Assembly: GCA_943846785.1 (NCBI GenBank)
Contig: OX044367.1
Location: forward strand, 992,001-1,056,000
Length of the DNA: 64,000 nt
Source: SCGC-AAA076-P13 sp905478035
GTDB lineage: Bacteria; Pseudomonadota; Gammaproteobacteria; Magnimaribacterales; D2472
Direction of reading: 5' to 3'
This document shows positions 26,517-34,475 of the stretch, one piece after another; the stretch's first letter is position 1, and every line of letters begins with the position of its first letter. The notes below the pieces were generated by a model. It worked only from the letters and a program-made list of their open reading frames with translations. It did no database searches and was not told the origin of the DNA. A program made the position numbers and the translations under genes.

Positions 26517-27765
26517 TTTTTTCACGTACTACTAATAAAACCAAACCACCTAAAATAAACAGAACTGCTATAGGCAGTAAAGCAATTCTCACATCCCCAT
26601 AAAGAGCAAGTAAAGTTCCCACCATTAATGGTCCAAAAATTGCGCCGGCTCTACCTAAAACATTATAAATTCCAAAAAATTCACCAGCCTTTTCTAATGG
26701 TATTATCTTTCCATAAAAACTTCGTGAACTCCCTTGAATACCACCTTGAACGCTACCTACTAAAATAGCTAAAATATAAAATTCTATAGCTGATGATAGA
26801 GTTGTAGAAAAGATAATAATAAATATATAGAAAATTATTGTTGTAAATAATACTTTTTTATCACCATATCTATCCGCTATGTAGCCCCAAAATATGGTTG
26901 CTGGAAAGGCAACAAATTGAACTAAAATTAATGCAGGAATTACATCATTAGCCTTAAGACCTACATTAAGAGCAAAATCAGCTGCAAGATATATTACAGT
27001 ATGAGCACCATCAATAAACAAGAAAAAGGCTAATAGAAAAAGAGAAATATTTCTATATTGGGAAATAGACTTTAATGTGGAAAGAAGATTAGTGAATGAT
27101 TTTTTTAATAGGAAACCTTTATTGTGATTTATTATAGTTTCATTATAATTCTTGCGAATTGGGAGCATAAATAGAAACCACCATATTGATACCATCATAA
27201 AAGAAATCTTTATTGCATCTGCAGAAGATGAAAAGCCAATTTTTTCCCAAAAAAGAAACATTAAAGCATTAACTAAAAATAACGTGCCTCCTCCTAGATA
27301 CCCCCATGCATAACCATAATTTGAAATTTGTGAAAGTTTATTTGCTGGTGCAATCTTAGTTAATATTTTGTCATACGGAATTTGACTGACAGCAAAACAA
27401 TAATTAGCTATACAGAAAAACAATAAGGCATAAAACCATGAACCCAATGAAAGAGTTGAAAGTAGACCAACAAAAAGTGCACCAATAGTTGTAAAAAGAA
27501 CTAAAGATTTTTTGGTTGCATTATTAATATCTGTTATAGCTCCAATAAATGGAGCTGTAAATAAAACAATAGTGTTACATATTGCTAAGGCCCAAGCCTT
27601 GTAGACAGTTGCATCCGCCATCTCAACACCATTAGCCCAATACTGCAAATAAAAAACAGGAAAAAATCCTGCAACAACAGTAGTAGCAAATGCAGAATTA
27701 CCAACATCATAAGCTATCCATGATTTAACTTTTTTAGAAAATACTGTAGTTGTTATATTATTCAA
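26506..27765 (-). CDS. MFS transporter, UMF1/Atg22-like
   Basis: A twelve-helix major facilitator carrier of 419 residues. The opening WIAYDVGNSAFATTVVAGFFPVFY-type sequence is the signature of the UMF1 (Atg22-like) family, and VGSVQGGIQGSSRSFYG is another conserved stretch. Eukaryotic Atg22 exports amino acids from vacuoles; the bacterial substrate is unknown. The start is TTG at 27765, with no good Shine-Dalgarno. It heads the unit with pdxJ and grxD. Confidence 0.87.
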   Translation of the reverse strand: MNNITTTVFSKKVKSWIAYDVGNSAFATTVVAGFFPVFYLQYWANGVEMADATVYKAWALAICNTIVLFTAPFIGAITDINNATKKSLVLFTTIGALFVGLLSTLSLGSWFYALLFFCIANYCFAVSQIPYDKILTKIAPANKLSQISNYGYAWGYLGGGTLFLVNALMFLFWEKIGFSSSADAIKISFMMVSIWWFLFMLPIRKNYNETIINHNKGFLLKKSFTNLLSTLKSISQYRNISLFLLAFFLFIDGAHTVIYLAADFALNVGLKANDVIPALILVQFVAFPATIFWGYIADRYGDKKVLFTTIIFYIFIIIFSTTLSSAIEFYILAILVGSVQGGIQGSSRSFYGKIIPLEKAGEFFGIYNVLGRAGAIFGPLMVGTLLALYGDVRIALLPIAVLFILGGLVLLVVREKNEI

Positions 27766-27810
27766 TTTTAAGATGAGATTAATTAGTAATATTCTATATT
27801 AAAATACATC

Positions 27811-27838
27811 TTGCATATCATTAAATTTTTGTTATATT
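27811..27838 (+). promoter_or_regulatory. Candidate promoter for the 32-residue membrane peptide
   Basis: TTGCAT (27811-27816) and TATATT (27833-27838) are separated by 16 bases. The ATG follows 20 bases after the -10 with AGGGGG in between, giving a short leadered transcript. The -35 match is weak. Confidence 0.4.
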
Positions 27839-27857
27839 TTTTTAGGGGGATAACATA

Positions 27858-27956
27858 ATGGATGATATAACAACTATCAAATTAGGTGCTTTTTTTGTAG
27901 CAGGAATTGGCTTTATAGTATTTTTACTTGGCTTGGCTGCTTATATTTTTTATTAA
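27858..27956 (+). CDS. Small single-span membrane peptide (32 aa), unrecognised
   Basis: A 32-codon frame from ATG 27858 to TAA 27954-27956, encoding an acidic start (MDDITTIK) then one hydrophobic span (about residues 9-31, with FIVFLLGLAAYIF). A strong AGGGGG ribosome site lies eight bases upstream and a candidate promoter precedes it, in otherwise empty DNA between the divergent MFS gene and the convergent HIT gene. The last four bases overlap the HIT stop. I do not recognise the family. Single-helix peptides of this size often modulate membrane complexes, but nothing here says which. Confidence 0.6.
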   Translation: MDDITTIKLGAFFVAGIGFIVFLLGLAAYIFY

Positions 27957-28294
27957 GCTGGCAACCAGTTAAATGACTTGCCGGAGAGTAAGTGCAGGTG
28001 TAAATGAAAAATGGTTTGCCCTGCATTTTCTCCATTATTAATAACGATATTAAAAGTATCATCTAATATTAATAACTTTGATAATTTTCCAGCTACAAGC
28101 ATAAGATGACCCAATAGCTCTTTATCACTTTCTGTTGCTTTTGAAAGCATTGGAATTGGTTTCTTTGGAATAATAAGTAAGTGAACTGGGGCCTGTGGGT
28201 TAATATCTTTTATTACAATAGATTGATCATCCTCATAAATAATATCTGAAGGTATTTCTTTATTAATTATTTTTTCAAAAAGAGTTTCGCTCAT
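27953..28294 (-). CDS. HIT family nucleotide hydrolase (HinT-like)
   Basis: Histidine-triad purine nucleoside phosphoramidase-type protein of 113 residues. It starts ETLFEKIINKEIPSDIIYEDD and ends with HLHLHLLSG, the H-x-H-x-H catalytic triad; NNGENAGQTIFHLH is the family's typical lead-in. It is the last gene of a dedA-small membrane protein-HIT unit with gaps of two and six bases. The physiological substrate is not predictable. Confidence 0.92.
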   Translation of the reverse strand: MSETLFEKIINKEIPSDIIYEDDQSIVIKDINPQAPVHLLIIPKKPIPMLSKATESDKELLGHLMLVAGKLSKLLILDDTFNIVINNGENAGQTIFHLHLHLLSGKSFNWLPA

Positions 28295-28296
28295 TA

Positions 28297-28482
28297 TTAA
28301 AAAGCTCTGAGAACTCTATAACCTATATAAAATATAGCAAATGTCATTAATATAGCTAAAGTAATAATTAATAAGTCTCTTAAGGTTTGAAGGAACTTTC
28401 CTTGTTTTTTTGCCTTAACCAATTGGACTAATAAATAAATTAAAGCAATAGTACTTATTGTTAAAATGAAGATACTCAACAT
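28297..28482 (-). CDS. Small two-span membrane protein (61 aa), unrecognised
   Basis: Sixty-one residues with two predicted membrane helices (about 2-22 and 37-58) joined by a basic loop (VKAKKQGKFLQTLRD). It sits two bases upstream of the HIT gene and six after dedA on the same strand, so it is very likely a real member of that unit. I do not recognise the family. The short cytosolic loop and lack of soluble domain suggest a membrane-complex subunit or a DedA helper, which is speculation from position. Confidence 0.7.
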   Translation of the reverse strand: MLSIFILTISTIALIYLLVQLVKAKKQGKFLQTLRDLLIITLAILMTFAIFYIGYRVLRAF

Positions 28483-28488
28483 ACTAAA

Positions 28489-28992
28489 TTATCCAAAAAA
28501 TGAGCCTACGCCCGTTACCAAGAAACCTAAAGCAATGCCCCATAAGATACATGCTATAAGATCTGCAATATAAAATCTTACAACCTTTAGATCAGAAATA
28601 CCAAGTAAAAAAGGAACTATAGGCCTAACTGCTGGGATAAACCTTCCGAGTAAAACAGTATATGAACCAGTTTTATCTAGAAACTTTTGAGCTCTAGTGA
28701 TTGTTTTTTTTCTTTTCACCATTACCTTAGTTGTTAGAATTTGCGGTCCAATAGTCTTGCCAAATAAGAAGCTACCCATATCACCAATATGGGCACCAAG
28801 AACTGCTAAGAGAACAATAGAATATATTGATAATAAATCAGTGTTGTATATAAAAATACAAATAGAAAATAAGATTGCGCTAGATGTAACTATTCCTGAT
28901 AAAACAAAGGATTCTATAAAAGCAAAGAAAAGAACAACCATCCATGCATATTCAGCATTTGCATTTAAATATAATTCAATTTTTTCAAACAT
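28489..28992 (-). CDS. DedA family membrane protein
   Basis: Integral membrane protein of the DedA/VTT family; members are proposed undecaprenyl-phosphate or phospholipid flippases. It has GDMGSFLFGKTIG, FLDKTGSYTVLLGRFIPAVRPIVPFLLGI-type sequence with the conserved GRFxPxxR and a C-terminal WGIALGFLVTGVG. Length 167 is shorter than the 190-220 usual, with the loss at the N-terminus. It heads the three-gene unit that ends with the HIT gene. Confidence 0.9.
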   Translation of the reverse strand: MFEKIELYLNANAEYAWMVVLFFAFIESFVLSGIVTSSAILFSICIFIYNTDLLSIYSIVLLAVLGAHIGDMGSFLFGKTIGPQILTTKVMVKRKKTITRAQKFLDKTGSYTVLLGRFIPAVRPIVPFLLGISDLKVVRFYIADLIACILWGIALGFLVTGVGSFFG

Positions 28993-29040
28993 AATATTAA
29001 ACTGGAGTTATTAAGGATATTTTACTTTAATTAATAGTTT

Positions 29041-29055
29041 CGCATATAGTATGCG
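29041..29055. promoter_or_regulatory. Inverted repeat overlapping a -10 box (operator candidate)
   Basis: CGCATA and TATGCG form a perfect six-base inverted repeat around TAG. It includes TATAGT (29045-29050), a five-of-six match to a -10 element, 28 bases before the epoxide hydrolase ATG. A repressor binding here would block the promoter. It is too short to be a terminator and has no T-tract. Confidence 0.4.
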
Positions 29056-29078
29056 TAATAAGAATCACTACTTTAAAA

Positions 29079-30197
29079 ATGATAGAAAAATTTAATATTC
29101 ATATTTCTGATGAAGAAATAAATAAATTACATCAAAAAATAACCCTTACAAGGTGGCCCGATGAGATAAATGATGAGTACTGGTCACATGGAACAGGAAT
29201 GAGTTTTTTAAAAGACCTATCAAATGAGTGGTTAAACTCTTTTGATTGGAGAGATCATGAAGAAGAGTTAAATAAAATCGGTAGTTATAAATTTAAATCT
29301 AATTCTGGACTTAAAATTCATTTTCTACATTCGAAGTCAGATAAAGAAGGAGCGGTTCCACTAATAATGACGCATGGATGGCCAGGCAGTATTCAAGAGT
29401 TTTTAAAGATTATTCCTATAATTCATGAGAAATCAAAAATACCAATTGATATAATTTGCCCCTCTATGCCAGGTTTTGGATTTTCTGATAAACCAACTGA
29501 AAAAGGCATGGATTCTAAAAAAATTGCAAGAATTCAACATGAATTAATGTGTGCTCTTGGTTATGATAAGTATGTCGTTCAAGGGGGTGATTGGGGAGCA
29601 ACTGTAAGTAAGTGGATGGCAGAGCTTTACCCAGATAATTGTATTGGCATACATTTAAATCTTGTAATAGCATTTCCTCCTGACGATATAGACCCTATGC
29701 AAGGCGTTACAGAAAATGAATTAAAGTTATTAGAGAATTTTAATAAATATAAAGCGCAAGGATATGGTTACTACGAAATACAGCGAACAAAACCACAAAC
29801 TATAGGCTATAGTCTAAATGATTCACCTGTTGGTTTAGCAGCATGGATTGCAGAAAAGTATTATGGTTGGTTTGATGAAAAGACTAATAAATTAGTTGTT
29901 ACAAACGATGAAGTTTTAAGTATTATTTCATTGTATTGGTTTACAGAATCAGCACCCTCGTCAGCTCGTTTATATAAAGAAAATGGGGAACTTGGCTTTT
30001 CATTTAATAAAATCTCGCAGCCAATGGCAGGTGCTATTTTTAAAAAGGATATTATGATACCTCCGAAGGTCTGGGCTGAAAAAATATATAATGTAGTGCA
30101 GTGGAATGAATATGATGGCGGTCATTTTGCTGCTTTAGAAAAGCCTGAAGTATTAGCTGAAGATATAATCAATTTTATATCCAAGTTAATAAAATAA
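29079..30197 (+). CDS. Epoxide hydrolase (EPHX1-like alpha/beta hydrolase)
   Basis: Opens epoxides to diols. The N-terminal epoxide-hydrolase domain (about residues 3-105, with FNIHISDEEINKLHQKI and TRWPDE) is followed by the alpha/beta hydrolase core. The oxyanion motif HGWPGS, nucleophile Asp171 in GGDWGA and the catalytic His349 in GGHFAALEKPE are present. Length 372 fits the microsomal/juvenile-hormone-type family. It is a monocistronic gene between dedA and a terminator. The natural substrate is unknown; algal terpenoid or fatty epoxides are possible. Confidence 0.9.
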   Translation: MIEKFNIHISDEEINKLHQKITLTRWPDEINDEYWSHGTGMSFLKDLSNEWLNSFDWRDHEEELNKIGSYKFKSNSGLKIHFLHSKSDKEGAVPLIMTHGWPGSIQEFLKIIPIIHEKSKIPIDIICPSMPGFGFSDKPTEKGMDSKKIARIQHELMCALGYDKYVVQGGDWGATVSKWMAELYPDNCIGIHLNLVIAFPPDDIDPMQGVTENELKLLENFNKYKAQGYGYYEIQRTKPQTIGYSLNDSPVGLAAWIAEKYYGWFDEKTNKLVVTNDEVLSIISLYWFTESAPSSARLYKENGELGFSFNKISQPMAGAIFKKDIMIPPKVWAEKIYNVVQWNEYDGGHFAALEKPEVLAEDIINFISKLIK

Positions 30198-30217
30198 GGC
30201 TCCATAGGAGCCTTTAG
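30196..30217 (+). terminator. Hairpin terminator after the epoxide hydrolase gene
   Basis: AAGGCTCC (30196-30203) pairs with GGAGCCTT (30207-30214) around an ATA loop, overlapping the stop codon. The T-tract is short. Being symmetric it may also stop porin transcripts coming from the other strand. Confidence 0.7.
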
Positions 30218-30236
30218 AGAAAGTAAAACGTTGGAT

Positions 30237-31184
30237 CTAGAACTTTAGTTCAAACCCTACACTAATCATTTTTTTATTTTTTAAACTATCTGATTGTGAT
30301 CTTTTAGAGTAACTTGTAAATAATTTTAATATTGAATTATATTGGTATGAGTACCCAACAGCATTCTGCTTTCCACCATTAAGCTTGATATCAGACTCGG
30401 ATGTCTGAAACATTAACGAAGATTTTGATGATAGTTTTTGTTTTAAGCTAACAACATATCCTGATTCTTTGTTAGATGTTTCAACATTTATAGATTCTTG
30501 ATATAAAAAACCAAACGTGCTGTTATTAATTGGTTTTAAAATAGCAAATCTTTTACTTTCATAACCTTTAAGACCTGAATCTATTCCAAATGATGATTTA
30601 AAATTATTTGCATTATAATCAAATGAATAGGACTGATAACTTTTGCTAGACGTTTTAATATTATTAAGAGTGACCTTTAATCCTTCTATTATTTCTGGAG
30701 AAGTATAGCCAACCAAATCCTGAGATCTGTTCTCACCTGCAAAAAGATTTTTTATATCTGATTTAGTATCATTAAATAAGTCAACTTTTAATTGTGATTT
30801 CTTGAAAGCAGTATCATGAGTTCCTACAAAAAGTTTTCCAAAATCACCTGAAATACCTATAAATGTATTACGCTGTTTGAGTACTTTATTTTTATTTGCC
30901 TTCCCGTCCGTAACATCTATTTCATTTTCAATTTGAAGTAGAAAATTAACTTTATTTGATAACTTAAACTTTGCCTTATATCCAAGCCTTGAAGCATTGC
31001 TGTTAGTTTCAGATGAAGATTTAGAGTTAACTTCAGTAGAAAGTAGATCTAAATTTATTTTTCCATACAACTCAGTGTCAGCACCAGTAAGGTTAAAAGC
31101 ACTCACAGAAAATAAGAAAAATAGTATAGAAAAACTCCTAGCTGATTGAATAGTTTTTGTTTGAGTATAAATATTTTTTTTCAT
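30237..31184 (-). CDS. Outer-membrane porin
   Basis: A gram-negative general porin-like barrel. The signal peptide ends near FNLTGA, followed directly by the first strand DTELYGKINLDL; the interior shows NEIDVTDGK, the FIGISGDFGKLFVGTHDTAFK stretch and many alternating strands. It ends in ELKF, the C-terminal Phe recognised by the BAM machinery. I take the ATG at 31184, which gives a clean signal peptide of about 35 residues; the frame runs on to a TTG at 31268 and no good Shine-Dalgarno decides. At 315 residues it is a compact porin. It is next to a phytase; specificity is unknown. Confidence 0.85.
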   Translation of the reverse strand: MKKNIYTQTKTIQSARSFSILFFLFSVSAFNLTGADTELYGKINLDLLSTEVNSKSSSETNSNASRLGYKAKFKLSNKVNFLLQIENEIDVTDGKANKNKVLKQRNTFIGISGDFGKLFVGTHDTAFKKSQLKVDLFNDTKSDIKNLFAGENRSQDLVGYTSPEIIEGLKVTLNNIKTSSKSYQSYSFDYNANNFKSSFGIDSGLKGYESKRFAILKPINNSTFGFLYQESINVETSNKESGYVVSLKQKLSSKSSLMFQTSESDIKLNGGKQNAVGYSYQYNSILKLFTSYSKRSQSDSLKNKKMISVGFELKF

Positions 31185-31383
31185 GTTATTTTTATTGTTA
31201 ATGTTAAAAAATGCAATTATTCCATATGTAAATGAGGCATTCATAGTATGAATATTACTTGTTTTCAAAAGATTAACAGCAAAGATACATAAATAGCTGA
31301 AGCGACACTAAAATGTAACACTTCTTTAAATATGCACCATCTTAAATAATAATAGTAAAATTATATATCTTGATACAACAACA

Positions 31384-31389
31384 CATAAT
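31384..31389 (+). promoter_or_regulatory. Candidate -10 box of the phytase gene
   Basis: CATAAT ends five bases before the ATG at 31395, with no ribosome binding site between. This is one of several -10-like hexamers at nearly the same distance from a start codon in this window. I see no convincing Pho box upstream. Confidence 0.4.
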
Positions 31390-31394
31390 AAGTT

Positions 31395-32456
31395 ATGAAC
31401 ATCAATTCAATTCTTAAAAAAATATACTCTTTGTATCTTTTATGTCTCTTTTCTATTTATCCATTGAGTGCTTTCTCTGTAATATCTATATATGAAACAG
31501 ATCAAGTTAAGATAGATGGAGATGCTGACGATCCTGCAATATGGATAAATAATATAAATATTAATAATTCACTCGTATTTGGAACGGATAAATATAATGG
31601 TATTTATACATATAATCTAAAAGCAGAAACGCTAGATTTTTCTCCAGCAGGAAATATTAATAATATAGACATAATTACAGATAACATTTCAAAAACTACT
31701 CTACTATTTGGCTCTAATAGGAATGATAGTTCACTAGACCTTTGGATTTTAGATAACAATAAAATAAATTCAGATATAGAATCTAATACATTTAAGCTCC
31801 CAGCTAAGTCAACCCTTAAAGGTTATGCCGATATGATTGTATATGGTGTATGTTCTGGGCATCATAAGTATTTTGGTAACATTGCATTTATAACTGAAGA
31901 TGAAGGTTCAAGAGTTCAATTATGGTCATATCAAGATGACTTAAAATTGTTGCATACATTTAAAAATCAAGATGCAACTCAATCAGAGGGTTGTGTTTAT
32001 GATTCAGATAATTCAACTCTATTTATTTCTGAGGAGCAAGATAGAGGAATTTTAAGGGCCTATAAAATTAATAAAAATCTTGATTTTAGCGCTCCAGTTA
32101 TAATTGATACCAGATCCGGTAATATTGTAGGCGATCCTGAAGGAGTAACAATTTACAAATCAAATACCAATGAAGGGTTTGTCATTCTTTCTTCTCAAGG
32201 AAACAGTACTTTAAACATCTATGATCGAAACTACCCATATAATTTTATTAATAGCTTTAATATTATTGCGAATGGATCTATTGATGCTGTTACGGACACA
32301 GATGGAGTTGATGTTGTAAACAATTACCTAGGACCATTATTTCCTAAGGGCTTATTGGTAGTTCAAGATGGATCTAATGATGGTGAAGGATTAATTAAAA
32401 AACAAAATTTTAAATTTGTTTCAATTAAGGATGTTATTGATAAAATCGATGAATAA
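31395..32456 (+). CDS. Beta-propeller phytase (3-phytase)
   Basis: Releases phosphate from inositol hexakisphosphate with calcium. After a signal peptide (about residues 1-29) the protein starts with DGDADDPAIWIN, the hallmark of the BPP family, and contains FGTDKYNGIYTY, EDEGSRVQLWSY, SEEQDRGILRAYK, GDPEGVTIY and LVVQDGSNDGEG at the expected propeller positions. Length 353 matches BPP enzymes, which are the main phytases of aquatic bacteria. It is exported, either periplasmic or outside the cell through the type II system encoded nearby. It opens the phosphate region. Confidence 0.92.
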   Translation: MNINSILKKIYSLYLLCLFSIYPLSAFSVISIYETDQVKIDGDADDPAIWINNININNSLVFGTDKYNGIYTYNLKAETLDFSPAGNINNIDIITDNISKTTLLFGSNRNDSSLDLWILDNNKINSDIESNTFKLPAKSTLKGYADMIVYGVCSGHHKYFGNIAFITEDEGSRVQLWSYQDDLKLLHTFKNQDATQSEGCVYDSDNSTLFISEEQDRGILRAYKINKNLDFSAPVIIDTRSGNIVGDPEGVTIYKSNTNEGFVILSSQGNSTLNIYDRNYPYNFINSFNIIANGSIDAVTDTDGVDVVNNYLGPLFPKGLLVVQDGSNDGEGLIKKQNFKFVSIKDVIDKIDE

Positions 32457-32489
32457 CGAATATGTATTTTACTTTTCTAAACATTTGTC

Positions 32490-32495
32490 CATAAT
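32490..32495 (+). promoter_or_regulatory. Candidate -10 box of a leaderless tetR transcript
   Basis: CATAAT ends six bases before the ATG at 32502, and TTTACT (32468-32473) lies 16 bases upstream as a possible -35. No Shine-Dalgarno is present, so translation would start at the 5' end of the mRNA. Confidence 0.45.
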
Positions 32496-32501
32496 CTAAT
32501 A

Positions 32502-33098
32502 ATGGAAATTATTGCCAAGCAAGAAAGAAGTAAGAAAAGAGTAAAACTTATTCTTCAAACTGCTGAATCTATTCTTCTGAGAGATGGGCTTGATGCCATA
32601 ACAATTGCAAACATTGCTAAATATTCAGGTCTAAAGAGAACTTCTACTTACAAATTTTTTCCTACAACTGATTCATTAAAAGCAATGATGATTAAGGGTT
32701 ATTTAAAAGATTGTGAAAATATATTCAGAGGTGAGGTAACATCAATTGAAACTAATCAAGTTTCTGTCATTGTTTTAAAGACGGTCGAGGTTATTTATGA
32801 ATTTTTTATTTCTTCCAAAGCCGCTCAATTAATTATTTTAAAAAATACAGTAAGCCCTCCTATATCCTCTGCATCAATGCATGGCTTGGCAAGTTCTATT
32901 GAAGACTTTGTTGATAAAAATATTGAGCTTCCTGATATGTATAATAAAAGTGGTGTCTACAGAGTACTTACCCAACTTATCCTTTCGGTATTTGCACTTA
33001 ATGCAAAAGAAAATGGTGAATTAAATGAGGTTGGAAGGATTGAGGCCCACAGAGCGGGCCTTTCCTATTTGCTTAATTGGATCAATCAAAGCTCTTGA
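32502..33098 (+). CDS. TetR/AcrR family transcriptional regulator
   Basis: One-component regulator. An N-terminal helix-turn-helix spans about residues 14-58 (AESILLRDGLDAITIANIAKYSGLKRTSTYKFFP-type sequence), where TYKFF is the usual TetR recognition-helix end. The ligand domain follows to residue 198 and is not recognisable. It is alone between the phytase and pitA genes. It might control either neighbour, but the sequence shows no paired operator that would prove it. Confidence 0.88.
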   Translation: MEIIAKQERSKKRVKLILQTAESILLRDGLDAITIANIAKYSGLKRTSTYKFFPTTDSLKAMMIKGYLKDCENIFRGEVTSIETNQVSVIVLKTVEVIYEFFISSKAAQLIILKNTVSPPISSASMHGLASSIEDFVDKNIELPDMYNKSGVYRVLTQLILSVFALNAKENGELNEVGRIEAHRAGLSYLLNWINQSS

Positions 33099-33112
33099 AT
33101 TTGAGCTAATAA

Positions 33113-34375
33113 TTAGACTCCTGCCGTCATTAAGGTTTCAATAAATCTTAATAAAACATAGAACAGAATAGTTAATGTCGCTCCCGCAGGTATTGTTACA
33201 ACCCAAGAAAGAACAATTCTACCAATGGAACTAAGATCTAAATGTGAAACACCTTTAGCAAGTCCAACGCCTATTACTGCACCTACAAGCGTATGTGTTG
33301 TTGAAATGGGAAACCCTATATATGTTGCAGCAACTACAGTAGATGCCGCTGCCATTTCAGCTGAAAAACCTAGACTCGGAGTTAAGGTAGTAATTTTACT
33401 TCCAACTGTTTTAATAACTCTACCTCCAAGCATTGCTAAACCAAAAACTATTCCAATACCACCAATTAAAAGAACCCAAGGACTTACAGCAGATTTTGCT
33501 CCAATTGCTCCCTCAGAAGCTACACTTATAATTGCAGACATAGGACCAATAGCATTAGCTACATCATTTGATCCATGAGCAAAGGCCATGGCAGAGGCAG
33601 TTACAATCATTAATACGGCAAATGCAGATTCAACACCATACTCCTTGATCTTATCTTTATTTATATTAAGTAATATATATGTAATAACGGTTACAGCTAA
33701 TCCAAATCCAATAGTTACCAAAACAACTTCATTATCTGTTAGTGGTAATCCAACATGCTTTAAACCTTTTCTAGCAGTTACTAATCCAATAATTACAGCT
33801 ACAAAAAAACTATACAAAGGTATCAAAGAAACAGCAGCTTTAGTTGGATCTTTTCTATCAAGGATAAACTTCTTAGCACTTAAAAATATAAAGAAAGCCA
33901 TAGTCCCAGAAACTGCAGGAGAAACTACCCAGCTTGCTGCAATTGTTCCTACTTTATCCCAAGAAACAGCCTGAAACCCCATTGAAATAATAACAAAGCC
34001 AACAATAGAACCAACAATTGAGTGAGTTGTAGATACTGGCCACCCTTTAGTACTAGCAACAAGAAGCCATGTACCTGCCGCAAGAAGTGCTGAAAGCATT
34101 CCTATAATAAATATGTTTTCTTTGCCTATATATAAATCTGGATCAACAATACCTTTTCTAATGGTTGATGTGACCTCTCCACCAGCAAGATATGCACCAA
34201 GAAATTCAAAAATAGCAGCAATAAATATAGCTTGCTTAAAGGTAATAGCCTTGCTACCAACAGAAGTGCCCATAGCATTCGCTACATCATTAGCACCAAT
34301 ACCAAAGGCCATAAAAAAACCTGCAAAAGCAGCTATAATAAGTATCAATGTAGGATCTAAAAATAAATTTTCCAT
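33113..34375 (-). CDS. pitA: Low-affinity inorganic phosphate transporter PitA
   Basis: Inner-membrane symporter for metal-phosphate complexes. The two PiT signatures are present near each end: GANDVANAMGTSVGSKAIT and AHGSNDVANAIGP, each part of an inverted repeat, plus PVSTTHSIVGSIVGF and PISTTHTLVGAVIGVG. Length 420 with about ten to twelve helices is typical. It is divergent from ppk2 across a 100-base gap that contains a Pho-box-like repeat. It would bring in phosphate released by the exported enzymes. Confidence 0.93.
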   Translation of the reverse strand: MENLFLDPTLILIIAAFAGFFMAFGIGANDVANAMGTSVGSKAITFKQAIFIAAIFEFLGAYLAGGEVTSTIRKGIVDPDLYIGKENIFIIGMLSALLAAGTWLLVASTKGWPVSTTHSIVGSIVGFVIISMGFQAVSWDKVGTIAASWVVSPAVSGTMAFFIFLSAKKFILDRKDPTKAAVSLIPLYSFFVAVIIGLVTARKGLKHVGLPLTDNEVVLVTIGFGLAVTVITYILLNINKDKIKEYGVESAFAVLMIVTASAMAFAHGSNDVANAIGPMSAIISVASEGAIGAKSAVSPWVLLIGGIGIVFGLAMLGGRVIKTVGSKITTLTPSLGFSAEMAAASTVVAATYIGFPISTTHTLVGAVIGVGLAKGVSHLDLSSIGRIVLSWVVTIPAGATLTILFYVLLRFIETLMTAGV

Positions 34376-34418
34376 TTGTATAGAGTTAGTGTATTAATGA
34401 GACCATTTGACTTTAGTT

Positions 34419-34436
34419 TTGTTACATTCTTGTTAA
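34419..34436 (+). promoter_or_regulatory. Pho-box-like direct repeat between pitA and ppk2
   Basis: TTGTTAC and TTGTTAA are separated by four bases, giving the 11-base period of PhoB sites (consensus CTGTCAT, four AT-rich bases, CTGTCAT). Both repeats keep the TGT core and the A at position six. The match is weaker than at 45790, and a -10 at the right distance is not obvious. Confidence 0.4.
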
Positions 34437-34463
34437 ATTAAACTTACTTTTAAGTGAAATAAA

Positions 34464-34469
34464 TATATA
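34464..34469 (+). promoter_or_regulatory. Candidate -10 box of ppk2
   Basis: TATATA ends six bases before the ATG at 34476, with no ribosome binding site. The region is an AT repeat, so the match could be chance. If used, the mRNA would be leaderless. Confidence 0.3.
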
Positions 34470-34475
34470 TATAAA

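Noticed and set aside
31269..31394. Possible Pho box between porin and phytase (repeats around TGTTAC and TGTCG)
   Set aside because: The repeats are 13 bases apart rather than 11 and the cores do not match the PhoB consensus.
33043..33063. GGCCC/GGGCC hairpin near the tetR 3' end as a terminator
   Set aside because: It lies within the tetR coding region and has only a three-T tail.
33588..33974. Long plus-strand frame antisense to pitA
   Set aside because: It is a composition shadow of the PitA coding sequence and has no recognisable motif.
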